Positions 23,324 to 31,522 of a DNA stretch of 49,623 bases are shown one piece after another (the first letter of the stretch is position 1; each line of letters begins with the position of its first letter). This stretch comes from JASFBA01 sp036172265 (GTDB lineage Bacteria; Chloroflexota; Chloroflexia; DTKN01), in contig JASFBA010000086.1 of NCBI GenBank assembly GCA_036172265.1, forward strand, positions 1 through 49,623. Reading direction: 5' to 3'. The notes under the pieces are model-generated. The model was not told the DNA's origin, searched no databases, and saw only the letters and a list, made by a program, of their open reading frames with translations. Position numbers and translations under genes: made by a program.

Positions 23324-23602
23324 ATGGCCCGGAAACGCGCTCATCTCTGGATCAGCGGCTACGTCCAGGGGGTCAACTTCCGCCATTATACCCGCCAGCG
23401 TGCCACTCTCCTCGGCCTGACCGGCTGGGTGAAAAACCTCCCCAACGGCCAGGTGGAAGTCGTCGCCGAAGGCGAGGAAGAAGCCCTCCAGGATCTGATC
23501 GAATGGTGCCATCGCGGTCCCAGCCTGGCCGAGGTCGAACGGGTCGAGGTGCGCTGGGAGCCCTACCAGGGCGAGTTTTCCCATTTTGCCATCGCCTGGT
23601 GA
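23324..23602 (+). CDS. acyP: Acylphosphatase
   Basis: 92 residues, the normal length. Hydrolyses acyl phosphates such as acetyl phosphate or carbamoyl phosphate. The phosphate-binding loop GYVQGVNFRHY with its catalytic Arg and the catalytic Asn in GWVKNLPNGQVEVVAEG are both present. ATG 23324 is preferred over the adjacent TTG because AGGAGG ends 6 bases before it. Cytoplasmic. Confidence 0.93.
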   Translation: MARKRAHLWISGYVQGVNFRHYTRQRATLLGLTGWVKNLPNGQVEVVAEGEEEALQDLIEWCHRGPSLAEVERVEVRWEPYQGEFSHFAIAW

Positions 23603-23641
23603 TCGGTGTAATCTCATCCTGATAAACTCAAAGGAGGAGCG

Positions 23642-24787
23642 ATGGGTAGCATCGTCTTCTTCGCCTCTGCCCGGGCTACCCGCTGGGACTATCGCTACAG
23701 CCTGGCCGGGAAACTGGAGGAGGTTCTGCGCCGGCTGGATCTGGCCGGCCGCATCCAGCCGGGCGAATATGTCGCCATCAAGACCCACTTTGGCTCCGAG
23801 GGCGTGCACCGCATCGTGCGGCCCTTTTTCCTGCGCAAGGTCGTGGAGGCGGTGCGGGAGGTAGGGGGCAAGCCCTTTGTGACCGACACGGTGCGCATCG
23901 GCGGCTGGGACTACCTGGAAGTCGCCAACCAGGAGGGACTGAACCCGCTTTCGCTGGGCTGTCCGGTGGTGCTGGCCGACGGGCTCTTCGGCTACGACAG
24001 CGTGCCGGTGCCGGCCGGCCCCATCTTGGGAGAGGTGCGCGTGGCCTCGGCCATCTACGACGCCCCGGCTATGATCGTCGTCTCCCACTGCAAGGGGCAT
24101 GTCCAGGCCGGCTACGGCGGGGCAATCAAGAATCTGGCGATGGGTGGCGTGCCCGGCCGCGACCGGAGCGGCGACTGGCGCAGGGCCCGCGGCCATATCC
24201 ACGCCGCCGCCGGGGAAGCCCGGGTCCTCTATCACCCCGAGGATTGCATCCTCTGCCTGAACTGCCTCCACGTTTGCCCCACCGGGGCCATCGTCCTGGA
24301 AGGCGACCTCCTCCGTATCCTGGACGAACGCTGCTGGCGTTGCGGCCGTTGCGGCCGGGTCTGCACCGAGGGGGCCATTTACCTGGAGAGCCGGGGCAAA
24401 GACGAGTTTCAGCAGGCCCTGGCCGAGGCCGCCCAGGCCGTGTTGCGCACCTTTGCTCCGGGCAAGGTGGTCTTCCTCAACTTCGTCCTGGAGGTCCAGC
24501 CGGAATGCGACTGCATGCCCACCGCCGACACCCCTGTGGTGCAGGACCGGGGCATCTACGCCTCCGACGACATCGTAGCCGTGGAGCAGGCCAGCCTGGA
24601 GGCGATCAACTCGGCCACCCCGTTGCCCGATTCGCTGGCCGCCGACCGGGGAGTCGTCCCTGGGAAGCGTGTGCTGGCCGAAACGCTGGGCATAGACGGC
24701 CAGCAGCACATTGACGCGGCGGCGGCGCTGGGCCTGGGAAGCAAGGAATATACCCTTGTGGAGATCGCCGAACGCGGGGAGAAGTAG
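23642..24787 (+). CDS. DUF362 protein with two [4Fe-4S] clusters
   Basis: 381 residues. N-terminal DUF362 domain (VAIKTHFGSEGVHRIVRP, KPFVTDTVRIGG, VVSHCKGHVQAGYGGAIKNLAMGGVPG), followed by a ferredoxin module CILCLNCLHVCP and CWRCGRCGRVCT (about residues 202-245), then a DUF362 tail with VQPECDCMPTADTPVVQDRGI. The biochemical role of this family is not established; a redox role is inferred from the clusters. AAAGGAGGAG precedes the ATG. It sits between acylphosphatase and a HAD phosphatase whose ATG follows its stop directly. Confidence 0.88.
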   Translation: MGSIVFFASARATRWDYRYSLAGKLEEVLRRLDLAGRIQPGEYVAIKTHFGSEGVHRIVRPFFLRKVVEAVREVGGKPFVTDTVRIGGWDYLEVANQEGLNPLSLGCPVVLADGLFGYDSVPVPAGPILGEVRVASAIYDAPAMIVVSHCKGHVQAGYGGAIKNLAMGGVPGRDRSGDWRRARGHIHAAAGEARVLYHPEDCILCLNCLHVCPTGAIVLEGDLLRILDERCWRCGRCGRVCTEGAIYLESRGKDEFQQALAEAAQAVLRTFAPGKVVFLNFVLEVQPECDCMPTADTPVVQDRGIYASDDIVAVEQASLEAINSATPLPDSLAADRGVVPGKRVLAETLGIDGQQHIDAAAALGLGSKEYTLVEIAERGEK

Positions 24788-25588
24788 ATGGCCCATCCTG
24801 CTTTGGAAGACGTGCGGGGGTTCCTTCTGGACATTGACGGCGTGCTCTACCACGCCGGCCGGCCGATTCCCGGAGCGGCGGATGCGCTGGAGGAGGTGCG
24901 TCGGCGGGGCTATCGGAGGCGCTTCCTCACCAACATCACCCGTCGCTCGCGGGAGACGGTGGCCCGCCAGTTGCAGGAGATGGGCTTTGCCGTAGAGAAG
25001 GAGGAAATCCTCACCGCCTCCTACCTGACCGCGCTTTACCTGAAACGGCTGGGCCGGCCGCGCTGCTGGATTCTCCTCGACGGCGACGGTCTGGAGGAGT
25101 TCGCCGACATCGAGCAGACCGAGGAAGGGGCAGAGTACGTCGTCCTGGGCGATATGGCCGAACGCTTCACCTACGACCTGCTCAACCGTGCCCTGCGCCT
25201 CCTCTGGGACGGGGCCGGCTTCATCGCCATGCAGGCCGACCCCTACGACCTGGGGCGGCATGGCCCCACGGTGAACGTGGGTGGCTGGCTGGCCCTTCTG
25301 GAGCGGGCTAGTAACAGGCGGGCGCTTCTGGTCGGCAAGCCCTCGCCCCTGGCCTATGAACTGGCCCTGGCAGAACTGGGCCTGCCGGCCGGAGAGACGG
25401 CCGCCGTGGGCGACCGGGTGGAGTCAGATGTGGCCGGGGGAAGGGCGGCCGGCCTGCGCACCATCCTCGTGCGTACCGGCCATTTCCGGCCGCAGGACCT
25501 GGAAGTGGCCGTCCAGCCCGATGTCATCCTGGATTCGCTGGCCGACCTGCCGGCGGTGCTTCCGGAGGTTGCGGGCCGTTCCGGGTAA
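24788..25588 (+). CDS. HAD superfamily IIA phosphatase (NagD-like)
   Basis: 266 residues. Motif I LLDIDGVLYH, motif II FLTNITRRS (Thr), a C2-type cap in the middle, motif III Lys in LLVGKPSP and motif IV AVGDRVESDVAGGRAAG. Family members dephosphorylate sugar phosphates, glycerol phosphate, phosphoglycolate or nucleotides; the substrate cannot be read from sequence. The start codon abuts the DUF362 stop, so translation is coupled. It ends four bases before a convergent gene. Confidence 0.88.
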   Translation: MAHPALEDVRGFLLDIDGVLYHAGRPIPGAADALEEVRRRGYRRRFLTNITRRSRETVARQLQEMGFAVEKEEILTASYLTALYLKRLGRPRCWILLDGDGLEEFADIEQTEEGAEYVVLGDMAERFTYDLLNRALRLLWDGAGFIAMQADPYDLGRHGPTVNVGGWLALLERASNRRALLVGKPSPLAYELALAELGLPAGETAAVGDRVESDVAGGRAAGLRTILVRTGHFRPQDLEVAVQPDVILDSLADLPAVLPEVAGRSG

Positions 25589-25591
25589 AGC

Positions 25592-26206
25592 TCAGGGCTG
25601 GGGCAGAGGCACCCGGCCGGCCATCTTGCGGGCCAGGTCCGCCACCATTTCCTCTTGGAAAGCGCCGGCCGGCCCTGCCGTTACCAGAAAACCCAGGATG
25701 TTGCGCCGGCGGAAGAACAAAAGATAACTTTCTCCCTGCAATCCCGCCGTCGTCGTCACTGTGGCCCGCGAGAAGACCACCTCGATCTCCCCTTCCGCAA
25801 TCTGGGGAGGCCTCAGTTCCTCTGTCAAGACGCCGCCGGCCTGCTTTTTCAGACCGCCCTCGACGTTGCTGCGAATTTCCTGCAACGCCCCCTGGGCCCC
25901 TCCCGAGGAATCACAGCGCAGGACGGCCGCGATCACCTGGGTTGGAGAGAGGGCCACCGAGGGGGAAAGGGCCGCCGTGCCGGTGAAGATACGCAGGTTG
26001 GCCTCCAGGAAGCCGGGGGCTTCCTCCAGTTGGAGCAACTCCAGGAGGCCTTGGAGGTCTTTTTCGCCTTTCAGGCGGTAAGGTCCTCCCAGGTCTTCGA
26101 GCCGCAAATTGATCTCGCCGGCCGGCTTCTCGATGAGTTTCTCCGTCCCACAGGCCGCCAGCAGGATCAGGCATACCAGGCCCACGCTCAACACGATACG
26201 CTTCAT
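25592..26206 (-). CDS. Lipoprotein of unknown function
   Basis: 204 residues with a lipobox (LILLAACGTEK, Cys 19) after a hydrophobic signal segment. The mature part has no domain I recognise; it shows mixed helices and strands with one internal cysteine (RCDSSGG). Its ATG overlaps the stop of the upstream exonuclease gene (ATGA), and AAGGAG precedes it, so the two are translated from one message. It is the last gene of the long minus-strand run. Possibly a sensor or anchor; function unknown. Confidence 0.7.
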   Translation of the reverse strand: MKRIVLSVGLVCLILLAACGTEKLIEKPAGEINLRLEDLGGPYRLKGEKDLQGLLELLQLEEAPGFLEANLRIFTGTAALSPSVALSPTQVIAAVLRCDSSGGAQGALQEIRSNVEGGLKKQAGGVLTEELRPPQIAEGEIEVVFSRATVTTTAGLQGESYLLFFRRRNILGFLVTAGPAGAFQEEMVADLARKMAGRVPLPQP

Positions 26207-27459
26207 TTTGGCTCCTTACACTTTTCGGCCCGTTTCTGCCGCAGCCGCTTCAGCCGACGGGCCAGGTCTTCCCGGCCCGGATGTTCGCCATATTCGGCGA
26301 TGGCCCGCTCGACCACCGCTTCGGCCCGGGCCAGGTCTTTAGAACGGTGCTCATAGTATTTGGCCAGTTCCACACAGGCGTAAAGGGGAGGCTTTCCCGG
26401 ACGTGAAAGCAGCGCCTGCCAGACCTCCACGGCCTCCACCCACCTTCCCCCCCGCTTGAGGAGGAGGGAAAATCGCTCCCAGGCTCGTTCGCGCTCCTGG
26501 GCCGGCAGGGCCAGGAGCAGGGCGGAGCGGTAGGCGGCGATGGCTGCTGGGAAATCGCCCTGGCTTTCGTACAGCCGGCCCAGGGCGTAGAACTCCAGGC
26601 CATGCCGGGCTCCGCCCTCGCCCCATGGATTGTCCAGAAACCGGGCCAGATAGACGGCCAGCGCGACCAGGGAAAGGACGTCCTGGGCATTGTGGTAAAA
26701 AACCGGTCGGAGTATCTCGGCCGGGGCCCCACACAGGTAATCGTGATAGAGGGAGGGGATACGCCAGGAGGGAATGTCCAGGAAGGTACGCTCTACGCCA
26801 AGAAGGTGCTCTTCCAGGTGGGTCAGACGGCAGTGGAGCAACCGGTCGCGCCAAAGGCGGCGGGCCGGCAGGAGAAGGTCGAGATGGGCTTGCCCGACCC
26901 AGGGGGGTCCCATCCGGGCAAGGGTGTAGCGGTTGCCCAGGATCGGAAGGTCAAAGCCCCGGCCGTTGAAGGTGACCAGGCCCTTGCCGGGCCGGAGCAA
27001 TTCGGCCAGCGTCTCCAGGAAAGCCCGTTCCTCGGCCGGAGAACGCAGGAAGACCTGTTGTAAGTGGAAAGCGTCGCCCTCAAAGCGGCCCAGGCCGACC
27101 AAGAAGGCATACGTGCCTGCCCCATCGGACAACCCGGTGGTTTCGATGTCCAGGAAAGTCAGGTCGGTGGGGGAAAGAGGCGGAAGAGGAACGGCCGAGG
27201 AGAGAGCGCCCCAGCGCTCCACCGGCTCCTGCAGAAAAGCGCCCAGCGGGAAACGGCCGTGGGTGTGGGTCAGGGGATAGGCTTCCTCGACGATGAAACA
27301 GTGTCCTGCGCCTGTATCCACCAGTCGCCCTTCGAGGCAAGGGAAGATCTCCGCCGCCGGCGGGGCCGGACGAAATTCCAGTTCCCGCCCTCGGCGGAGG
27401 CCCAACCGCTCCAGTTGGCGGCGGATTCTTTCCGGCAGTGCCGGCCTCTCGGTTTCCAA
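26203..27459 (-). CDS. YprB-like RNase H-fold exonuclease with TPR-like C-terminus
   Basis: About 418 residues. The exonuclease core (about 110-290) has LTFLDIETTGL (Exo I, DxE), VTFNGRGFDLPIL (Exo II) and YHNAQDVLSL (Exo III), matching the RNase_H_2/YprB group of DEDD nucleases; metal ligands are conserved. The C-terminal third resembles tetratricopeptide helices (EFYALGRLYESQGDFPAAIAAYRSALL). The start is uncertain: TTG 27459 has AGGGGA close upstream and avoids overlap with the previous gene, but GTG 27483 or 27504 are possible. Translationally linked to the lipoprotein downstream. Confidence 0.8.
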   Translation of the reverse strand: METERPALPERIRRQLERLGLRRGRELEFRPAPPAAEIFPCLEGRLVDTGAGHCFIVEEAYPLTHTHGRFPLGAFLQEPVERWGALSSAVPLPPLSPTDLTFLDIETTGLSDGAGTYAFLVGLGRFEGDAFHLQQVFLRSPAEERAFLETLAELLRPGKGLVTFNGRGFDLPILGNRYTLARMGPPWVGQAHLDLLLPARRLWRDRLLHCRLTHLEEHLLGVERTFLDIPSWRIPSLYHDYLCGAPAEILRPVFYHNAQDVLSLVALAVYLARFLDNPWGEGGARHGLEFYALGRLYESQGDFPAAIAAYRSALLLALPAQERERAWERFSLLLKRGGRWVEAVEVWQALLSRPGKPPLYACVELAKYYEHRSKDLARAEAVVERAIAEYGEHPGREDLARRLKRLRQKRAEKCKEPK

Positions 27460-27467
27460 CGTTTCCC

Positions 27468-29789
27468 CTACTCCTCCTTCCACACCCGCAGGAGTTCTTT
27501 CCACTCGCCGGTCAAGAGGGATCGTTCGGCCGCATAGTAGATGTGGTCGCGCCCTTCCTCATCCCGGTAGACCAAGTCCACCCGTTCCGGCTCCAGCCGC
27601 AGGTAGCCGATGTTGCCCCACCAGCGCACCCGGCTTTCGTCCAGCGGCAGGTCCTGATGGAAGTGGGCAATGGCGTAAGCATAGGGAGAATCGGGCGGGA
27701 ACTCGCTCTGGCGTCGCACGCGAGGGTCAACCCGGCCGGTCTGCATATCGCGGAACTGGTAGAGAATTTCCTCCCGGCTGGCGGTGCTGCGGACCACCTC
27801 CACCCCGGTCGGCGGAAGCGGCACCCGTACCAGGTCCACCCATCCCTCCGCTCCGCTCAACTGGCTGCGATGGACACGGCGGAAATAGCGCACCTGGCCG
27901 TCCGCCTGGCGCATCGCCAGGTCGAAGTAGAGGTTGTTGCCCTCCCAGTAGACCCGTTCGACGGCGGCCTGCCCCCGCCAGCGCGGCAGACGTCCGCCCC
28001 AGGCCGTCGGAGTCGGCTGATCCGAAGGTTTGATCGCCTCTTCCAACGGCTTTCCCTCCTCGGGCTGGGCCACGGCCTCTTCCCCCGACGGGACAGACGC
28101 CGTTTTCTCCTCCGGGGTAGCGGCTGCGGCGGGGCGCACGGCCGAAAGAGAACGGGGAGCATAGGCCGCCGGCCCCCGGGGGGGCCGTGCCGCCGGTGAC
28201 GGTCGCGGAACGGCGGTTTCCTCCAGGAGGATGCCGGGTTCTTCCTCCAGCGGTGGACGGAGCGATTCCACCGCCTCCCGCCAGCGCTGGGTCAACCCCC
28301 ACTCCGAGACGCCGTAGAAGATGTGATCCACCCGGCCCTCGGGGTCCCGATGCACCAGGTCAAAGACGCGCCGGTCTCCGCTCCGGTAGGCCCGCCAGAC
28401 CCCATACTCACCTTTCCATAGCACGCGGGTGAGGTCGACTTTCCCCTGGCGCAGGGCTTCCTGGCGCTCGATGGCATAGGCCCACAGCCCCCGGGCCCGC
28501 TGGCGGGTTACACCGGAAGTGACGCGCATATCGCGAATGTCGTAGAACCAGGTGCCATCGCGCAGGTAGGCGCCGACGATTTCCACGCCGGCCCGGGGTA
28601 GATCCATAGCCCCGACGGTGGAAGCGCCCTGTTCGGCGAAAAGTTCCAGGAGTTCCTGGCGGCCAGCCGGCCGGGTCTGGTTTCCCTGCCGCACATAGAC
28701 CACGCCGTCGGAGGATACGTAAGGGGGAGGTTCCTCCGGATAGACCTCGACCCGGATGACCTCCTTGCCCGCGTAGTGGACCAGTTCCAGATTGAGCCGG
28801 GGGGCCGGCTCGACCCGATCCCGGACGGAACGGGCAATAGTCACACTCCAACGCTCCGGGTCCTCGATCCCGACGACCGCCCCCTCGCTTATACCGAGCA
28901 GCAATACACCCCCACCGGCATTGGCCAGGGCGGCGATGTCCCGATAGAGACCTTCGGGGTCGGCTTGGGCGTAGAGGACCACCCGTTCCGGCCCCTGACG
29001 GGAAAGTTGCTCTACCTGGATCCACAGCCGCTCCCGCTCCGGAGGACGGATGCGCTCCATCTTCCGGCCGGACAAGAGTTCGCACAGAGCCTCAAACGAA
29101 GGGCGATCCAGGAGGACTTCGGTATAACACCGTCCGAGTCCGCTTGCCCGGCGGCGGCCGCAGAATGCGGCAGAAGACCAGACCGCCGGCAGCGGCCCGG
29201 CCGGCGCTTCCTCCAGGGAAGTGCTTTCCAGCGCCAGCGGCCCGGCGGGAAGGGCCGCTTCCTCCAGCCCCGCGTGTCGCCACCCCTGGGCGTCCAGAAG
29301 CACCAGCCCCCCAGCCTGAAGAAGGAGCGCGCAGACGGTCGGCAGGTCGGCCGGGGATACGATCTCCGGATTGCCCTCGCGCAGCCGCTCCATCGGAATG
29401 CCCAGATTGAGCAAAAGGGCATAGAGGCGCTCGGCCGGCGTTTCGGGAGGAAAGAGGGCCAGAAGGGGGAACCCCTCCTGGGTTGTCACCTCAAAGCCGG
29501 GAAGGAGGAGCAGACGCTCGTAGAGCCGCTGATAGTCCTTCCAGAGCGCTTCTTCAGAAGGAGAAAGCCGGCCGGCCTCCTGAAGCACCTTCAGGCGGTT
29601 GACTTCCAGGCGCAGTTGCTCATAGCCGCGCACGGCATTGTGATCCACCAGGCCAAGGATGTCCAGGCCGGCTTCCTCGGCCCGGCGCAGGAGGGTCAAA
29701 AGGGAAGGCCTTTCCTGTACGGTTTCTTTTGCAACGGGATAGTGGACATGCCAATCAACACGCAACCAAGATTGTGGCTTCTCGCTCAT
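27468..29789 (-). CDS. PHP domain + Schlafen AlbA_2 protein with repeated C-terminal module
   Basis: 773 residues. N-terminus is PHP-like: D12-W-H14-V-H16 and V-D49-H50-N, GFEVT, but the later histidine of the site is not obvious (LLLDAQGW where many have AHP), so catalysis is uncertain. Residues about 245-385 look like the Schlafen AlbA_2 domain: IAALANAGGGVLLLGISEG...IEDPERW...RVEVYPEEPPPYVSSDGVVYVRQGNQTRPA. After that comes a module I do not recognise, present at about 399-510 and again at 663-770, with an extra half copy at about 608-655; a Pro/Ala-rich linker lies between. Upstream is a second PHP gene, downstream an exonuclease. Possible nucleic-acid-targeting or defence role: inference. 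Confidence 0.72.
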   Translation of the reverse strand: MSEKPQSWLRVDWHVHYPVAKETVQERPSLLTLLRRAEEAGLDILGLVDHNAVRGYEQLRLEVNRLKVLQEAGRLSPSEEALWKDYQRLYERLLLLPGFEVTTQEGFPLLALFPPETPAERLYALLLNLGIPMERLREGNPEIVSPADLPTVCALLLQAGGLVLLDAQGWRHAGLEEAALPAGPLALESTSLEEAPAGPLPAVWSSAAFCGRRRASGLGRCYTEVLLDRPSFEALCELLSGRKMERIRPPERERLWIQVEQLSRQGPERVVLYAQADPEGLYRDIAALANAGGGVLLLGISEGAVVGIEDPERWSVTIARSVRDRVEPAPRLNLELVHYAGKEVIRVEVYPEEPPPYVSSDGVVYVRQGNQTRPAGRQELLELFAEQGASTVGAMDLPRAGVEIVGAYLRDGTWFYDIRDMRVTSGVTRQRARGLWAYAIERQEALRQGKVDLTRVLWKGEYGVWRAYRSGDRRVFDLVHRDPEGRVDHIFYGVSEWGLTQRWREAVESLRPPLEEEPGILLEETAVPRPSPAARPPRGPAAYAPRSLSAVRPAAAATPEEKTASVPSGEEAVAQPEEGKPLEEAIKPSDQPTPTAWGGRLPRWRGQAAVERVYWEGNNLYFDLAMRQADGQVRYFRRVHRSQLSGAEGWVDLVRVPLPPTGVEVVRSTASREEILYQFRDMQTGRVDPRVRRQSEFPPDSPYAYAIAHFHQDLPLDESRVRWWGNIGYLRLEPERVDLVYRDEEGRDHIYYAAERSLLTGEWKELLRVWKEE

Positions 29790-29860
29790 CGTCTTCCCTC
29801 ACATCTGGTAACCACCCAGCCTCATGGTGTGGAGGCATAAAGGCGTCGAGTTTTGAAACT

Positions 29861-29914
29861 ACCAAAACCCAAAGACGCCAAAATTTTGGAATTCCTTGCG
29901 CCTTCGTGTCTTTT
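29861..29914 (+). repeat. Degenerate inverted repeat of the AAAGACGC/CTTCGTGTCTTT type
   Basis: ACCAAAACCCAAAGACGCC and CCTTGCGCCTTCGTGTCTTT are imperfect inverted arms around AAAATTTTGGAATT. It resembles the widespread intergenic CACAAAGACACGAAGG repeats of many environmental bacteria. Just right of it, GAATGGGCTAACG (near 29923) also occurs at 49319-49331. Confidence 0.45.
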
Positions 29915-29942
29915 CGGGCCTGAGAATGGGCTAACGGGTGAA

Positions 29943-30872
29943 CTAAAGGGGGACGGCTTCGCACTCCTGGGTCCAAGGGCTGCCGCAGATTCGGGCCAGA
30001 TTCCAGAGGTCCCGGACGGCTGTGGGGGGAACCGGCGTGGAGCCCAGGCCGGCATCTTCGGGGAAGCCGTGGAAATCGCTGCCACCGGTGACGATAAGGC
30101 CGTAGCGTTCGGCCAGGTCGGCCAGGCGGGGCCACACTTCGGGCGGACCCATTCCGAAGTAGGCTTCCAGCCCCAGGAGGCCGGCCCTGATCAGGCGCTC
30201 CAGGAAGGGCCAGGGGTAAAGAGGGGAGGAACCGTCCATCCAGGCGCGTTCCGGCTCCACCGAAACCGGATGGGCCAGGACAGGGACTCCGTGGAATCGG
30301 CGGACGAGTTGCACCGCCTCTTCCGGCGACAGTTTATGGCGGGGCACATAGGCCGGCCGGCCAAGCCCCAGGTAGCGTTCAAAGGCCTCCTCCCGACTGG
30401 CCACGTACCCCTTCTCCAGGAGAGCCTCGGCCACATGGGGCCGCGTTACCGTTCCTCCCTGGGCCAACTCCTGAACCCGCTTCCAGGAAATAGACAGGCC
30501 CAACGCCTCCAGCCGTTCCACCATCTTCCGACCGCGCTCCAGCCGACTTTCTCGAAAGCGTTCCAGCCATTCGTCCAAGGCCGGAGCCCGGTAGTTCAAC
30601 CAGTAGCCCAGGATATGGCATTCGCCTCCGCCCCAGTCGGTGCTCAGTTCCAGGCCCGGGATGAAGGCAAGTCCCCGCTGCCTGGCCATCGTCCAGGCTG
30701 TATCCAACCCGGCCGTCGTATCGTGGTCGGTCAAAGCCAGGGCCTGCAACCCCAGAGAAGCGGCCTGCTCCACCAATGTTTCGGGAGAAAGCCGGCCGTC
30801 GGAAGCCGTGCTATGGGTGTGCAGGTCACACCAGCAGGGCCGCGGGCCGGCCACACTTCCGGACCTGGACAC
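29943..30872 (-). CDS. PHP-domain phosphoesterase (RNase AM / TrpH-like)
   Basis: About 309 residues. Metal motifs CDLHTHSTASDG, ALTDHDTTAG, PGLELSTDW, ECHILGYW, VLAHP and GGSDFHG are all present, so the trinuclear site is complete. E. coli RNase AM (YciV) and related enzymes trim RNA 5' ends and hydrolyse 3',5'-nucleoside bisphosphates. GTG 30872 is favoured because GAGGAG lies 8 bases upstream. Longer starts at ATG 30911 or beyond would translate a repeated intergenic element (copy C). It lies between spoVS and the PHP-AlbA_2 gene. Confidence 0.85.
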   Translation of the reverse strand: MSRSGSVAGPRPCWCDLHTHSTASDGRLSPETLVEQAASLGLQALALTDHDTTAGLDTAWTMARQRGLAFIPGLELSTDWGGGECHILGYWLNYRAPALDEWLERFRESRLERGRKMVERLEALGLSISWKRVQELAQGGTVTRPHVAEALLEKGYVASREEAFERYLGLGRPAYVPRHKLSPEEAVQLVRRFHGVPVLAHPVSVEPERAWMDGSSPLYPWPFLERLIRAGLLGLEAYFGMGPPEVWPRLADLAERYGLIVTGGSDFHGFPEDAGLGSTPVPPTAVRDLWNLARICGSPWTQECEAVPL

Positions 30873-30879
30873 CGGCAGG

Positions 30880-31016
30880 ATCTCCTCATGTTGCCGTTGA
30901 TCGTCGTTCATGATGGACGGCGACGCCATTTTGTCGACGATTTTTCCCACCCCAAGGCCCTGGGGCGAAGCACCGACGATGCCTCTCCCCACCGGGCAGA
31001 ATCAAGTCCAGTTCCG
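30880..31016 (+). repeat. Dispersed intergenic element, copy C
   Basis: Aligns along its length with the element in the rplS leader: ATCTCCTCATGTTGCCGTTG at the left, GACGCCATTTTGTCGACGAT (30922) then TTTTCCCACC in the middle, and GGGCAGAATCAAGTCCAGTT at the right. It is the most diverged copy. It covers most of the spoVS-PHP gap and its left end supplies the ribosome-binding site (GAGGAG, minus strand) of the PHP gene. Confidence 0.5.
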
Positions 31017-31051
31017 GACAATCGCCCCGCTGTTCCGGCCGTCGTCGGGGC

Positions 31052-31417
31052 TCAGGCGCGCTTTTCCACCACCAGACGGATCGCCGTGCGTTCCTCCTGG
31101 CCGATCTGCACTTCGGTAAAACCGGGGATGCAGACGATCTCGATGCCGTCCTCCTGGAGGTAACTCCGGGCGATGGCGATGGCTTTGACTGCCTGGTTGG
31201 TAGCCCCCGCACCGATGGCCTGGATCTCCGCCCGCCCGACCTCGCGGATAACGCCGGCGATGGCACCGGCCACTGAACTGGGGCGGGAGCGGGCCGAGAC
31301 TTTCAGCACGCCGGGACGGCCTCCGCCGGGCCGGGCTTCCGTGGTTACGCGTCCTTCCTCAGGCTGTGCTCGGGAGGTTCCTCCCACACCTTCGATGTTG
31401 CTGTACAGGATTTCCAT
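31052..31417 (-). CDS. spoVS: Stage V sporulation protein S-like protein (SpoVS)
   Basis: 121 residues. The SpoVS/Alba-like core VLKVSARSRPSSVAGAIAGVIREVGRAEIQAIGAGATNQAVKAIAIARSYL...CIPGFTEVQIG...TAIRLVVE occupies residues ~36-121. A 35-residue N-terminal extension rich in Gly/Arg/Glu is unusual for this normally ~86-residue protein. AAGGAGG lies 6 bases before ATG 31417, so the extension is likely real. SpoVS proteins are small nucleic-acid-binding-fold proteins; in Bacillus the gene also lies near rny. Sporulation itself cannot be inferred. Confidence 0.9.
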   Translation of the reverse strand: MEILYSNIEGVGGTSRAQPEEGRVTTEARPGGGRPGVLKVSARSRPSSVAGAIAGVIREVGRAEIQAIGAGATNQAVKAIAIARSYLQEDGIEIVCIPGFTEVQIGQEERTAIRLVVEKRA

Positions 31418-31522
31418 CTTCCGCCTCCTTCGTTTCCGATGGTCTGCCTTGACGTTCGTGGCCAACAGGTTGAGGCCAGGTCCTCAGGAAGATTTCCGTT
31501 TCGTTGCCCAGTCCGTCTAAAT

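Noticed and set aside
22505..25261. A 918-codon open frame on the minus strand opposite comEA, acylphosphatase and DUF362
   Set aside because: It is the codon-position shadow of real genes in GC-rich DNA; its product is low-complexity with no family motifs, while the plus-strand genes carry clear domains and ribosome-binding sites.
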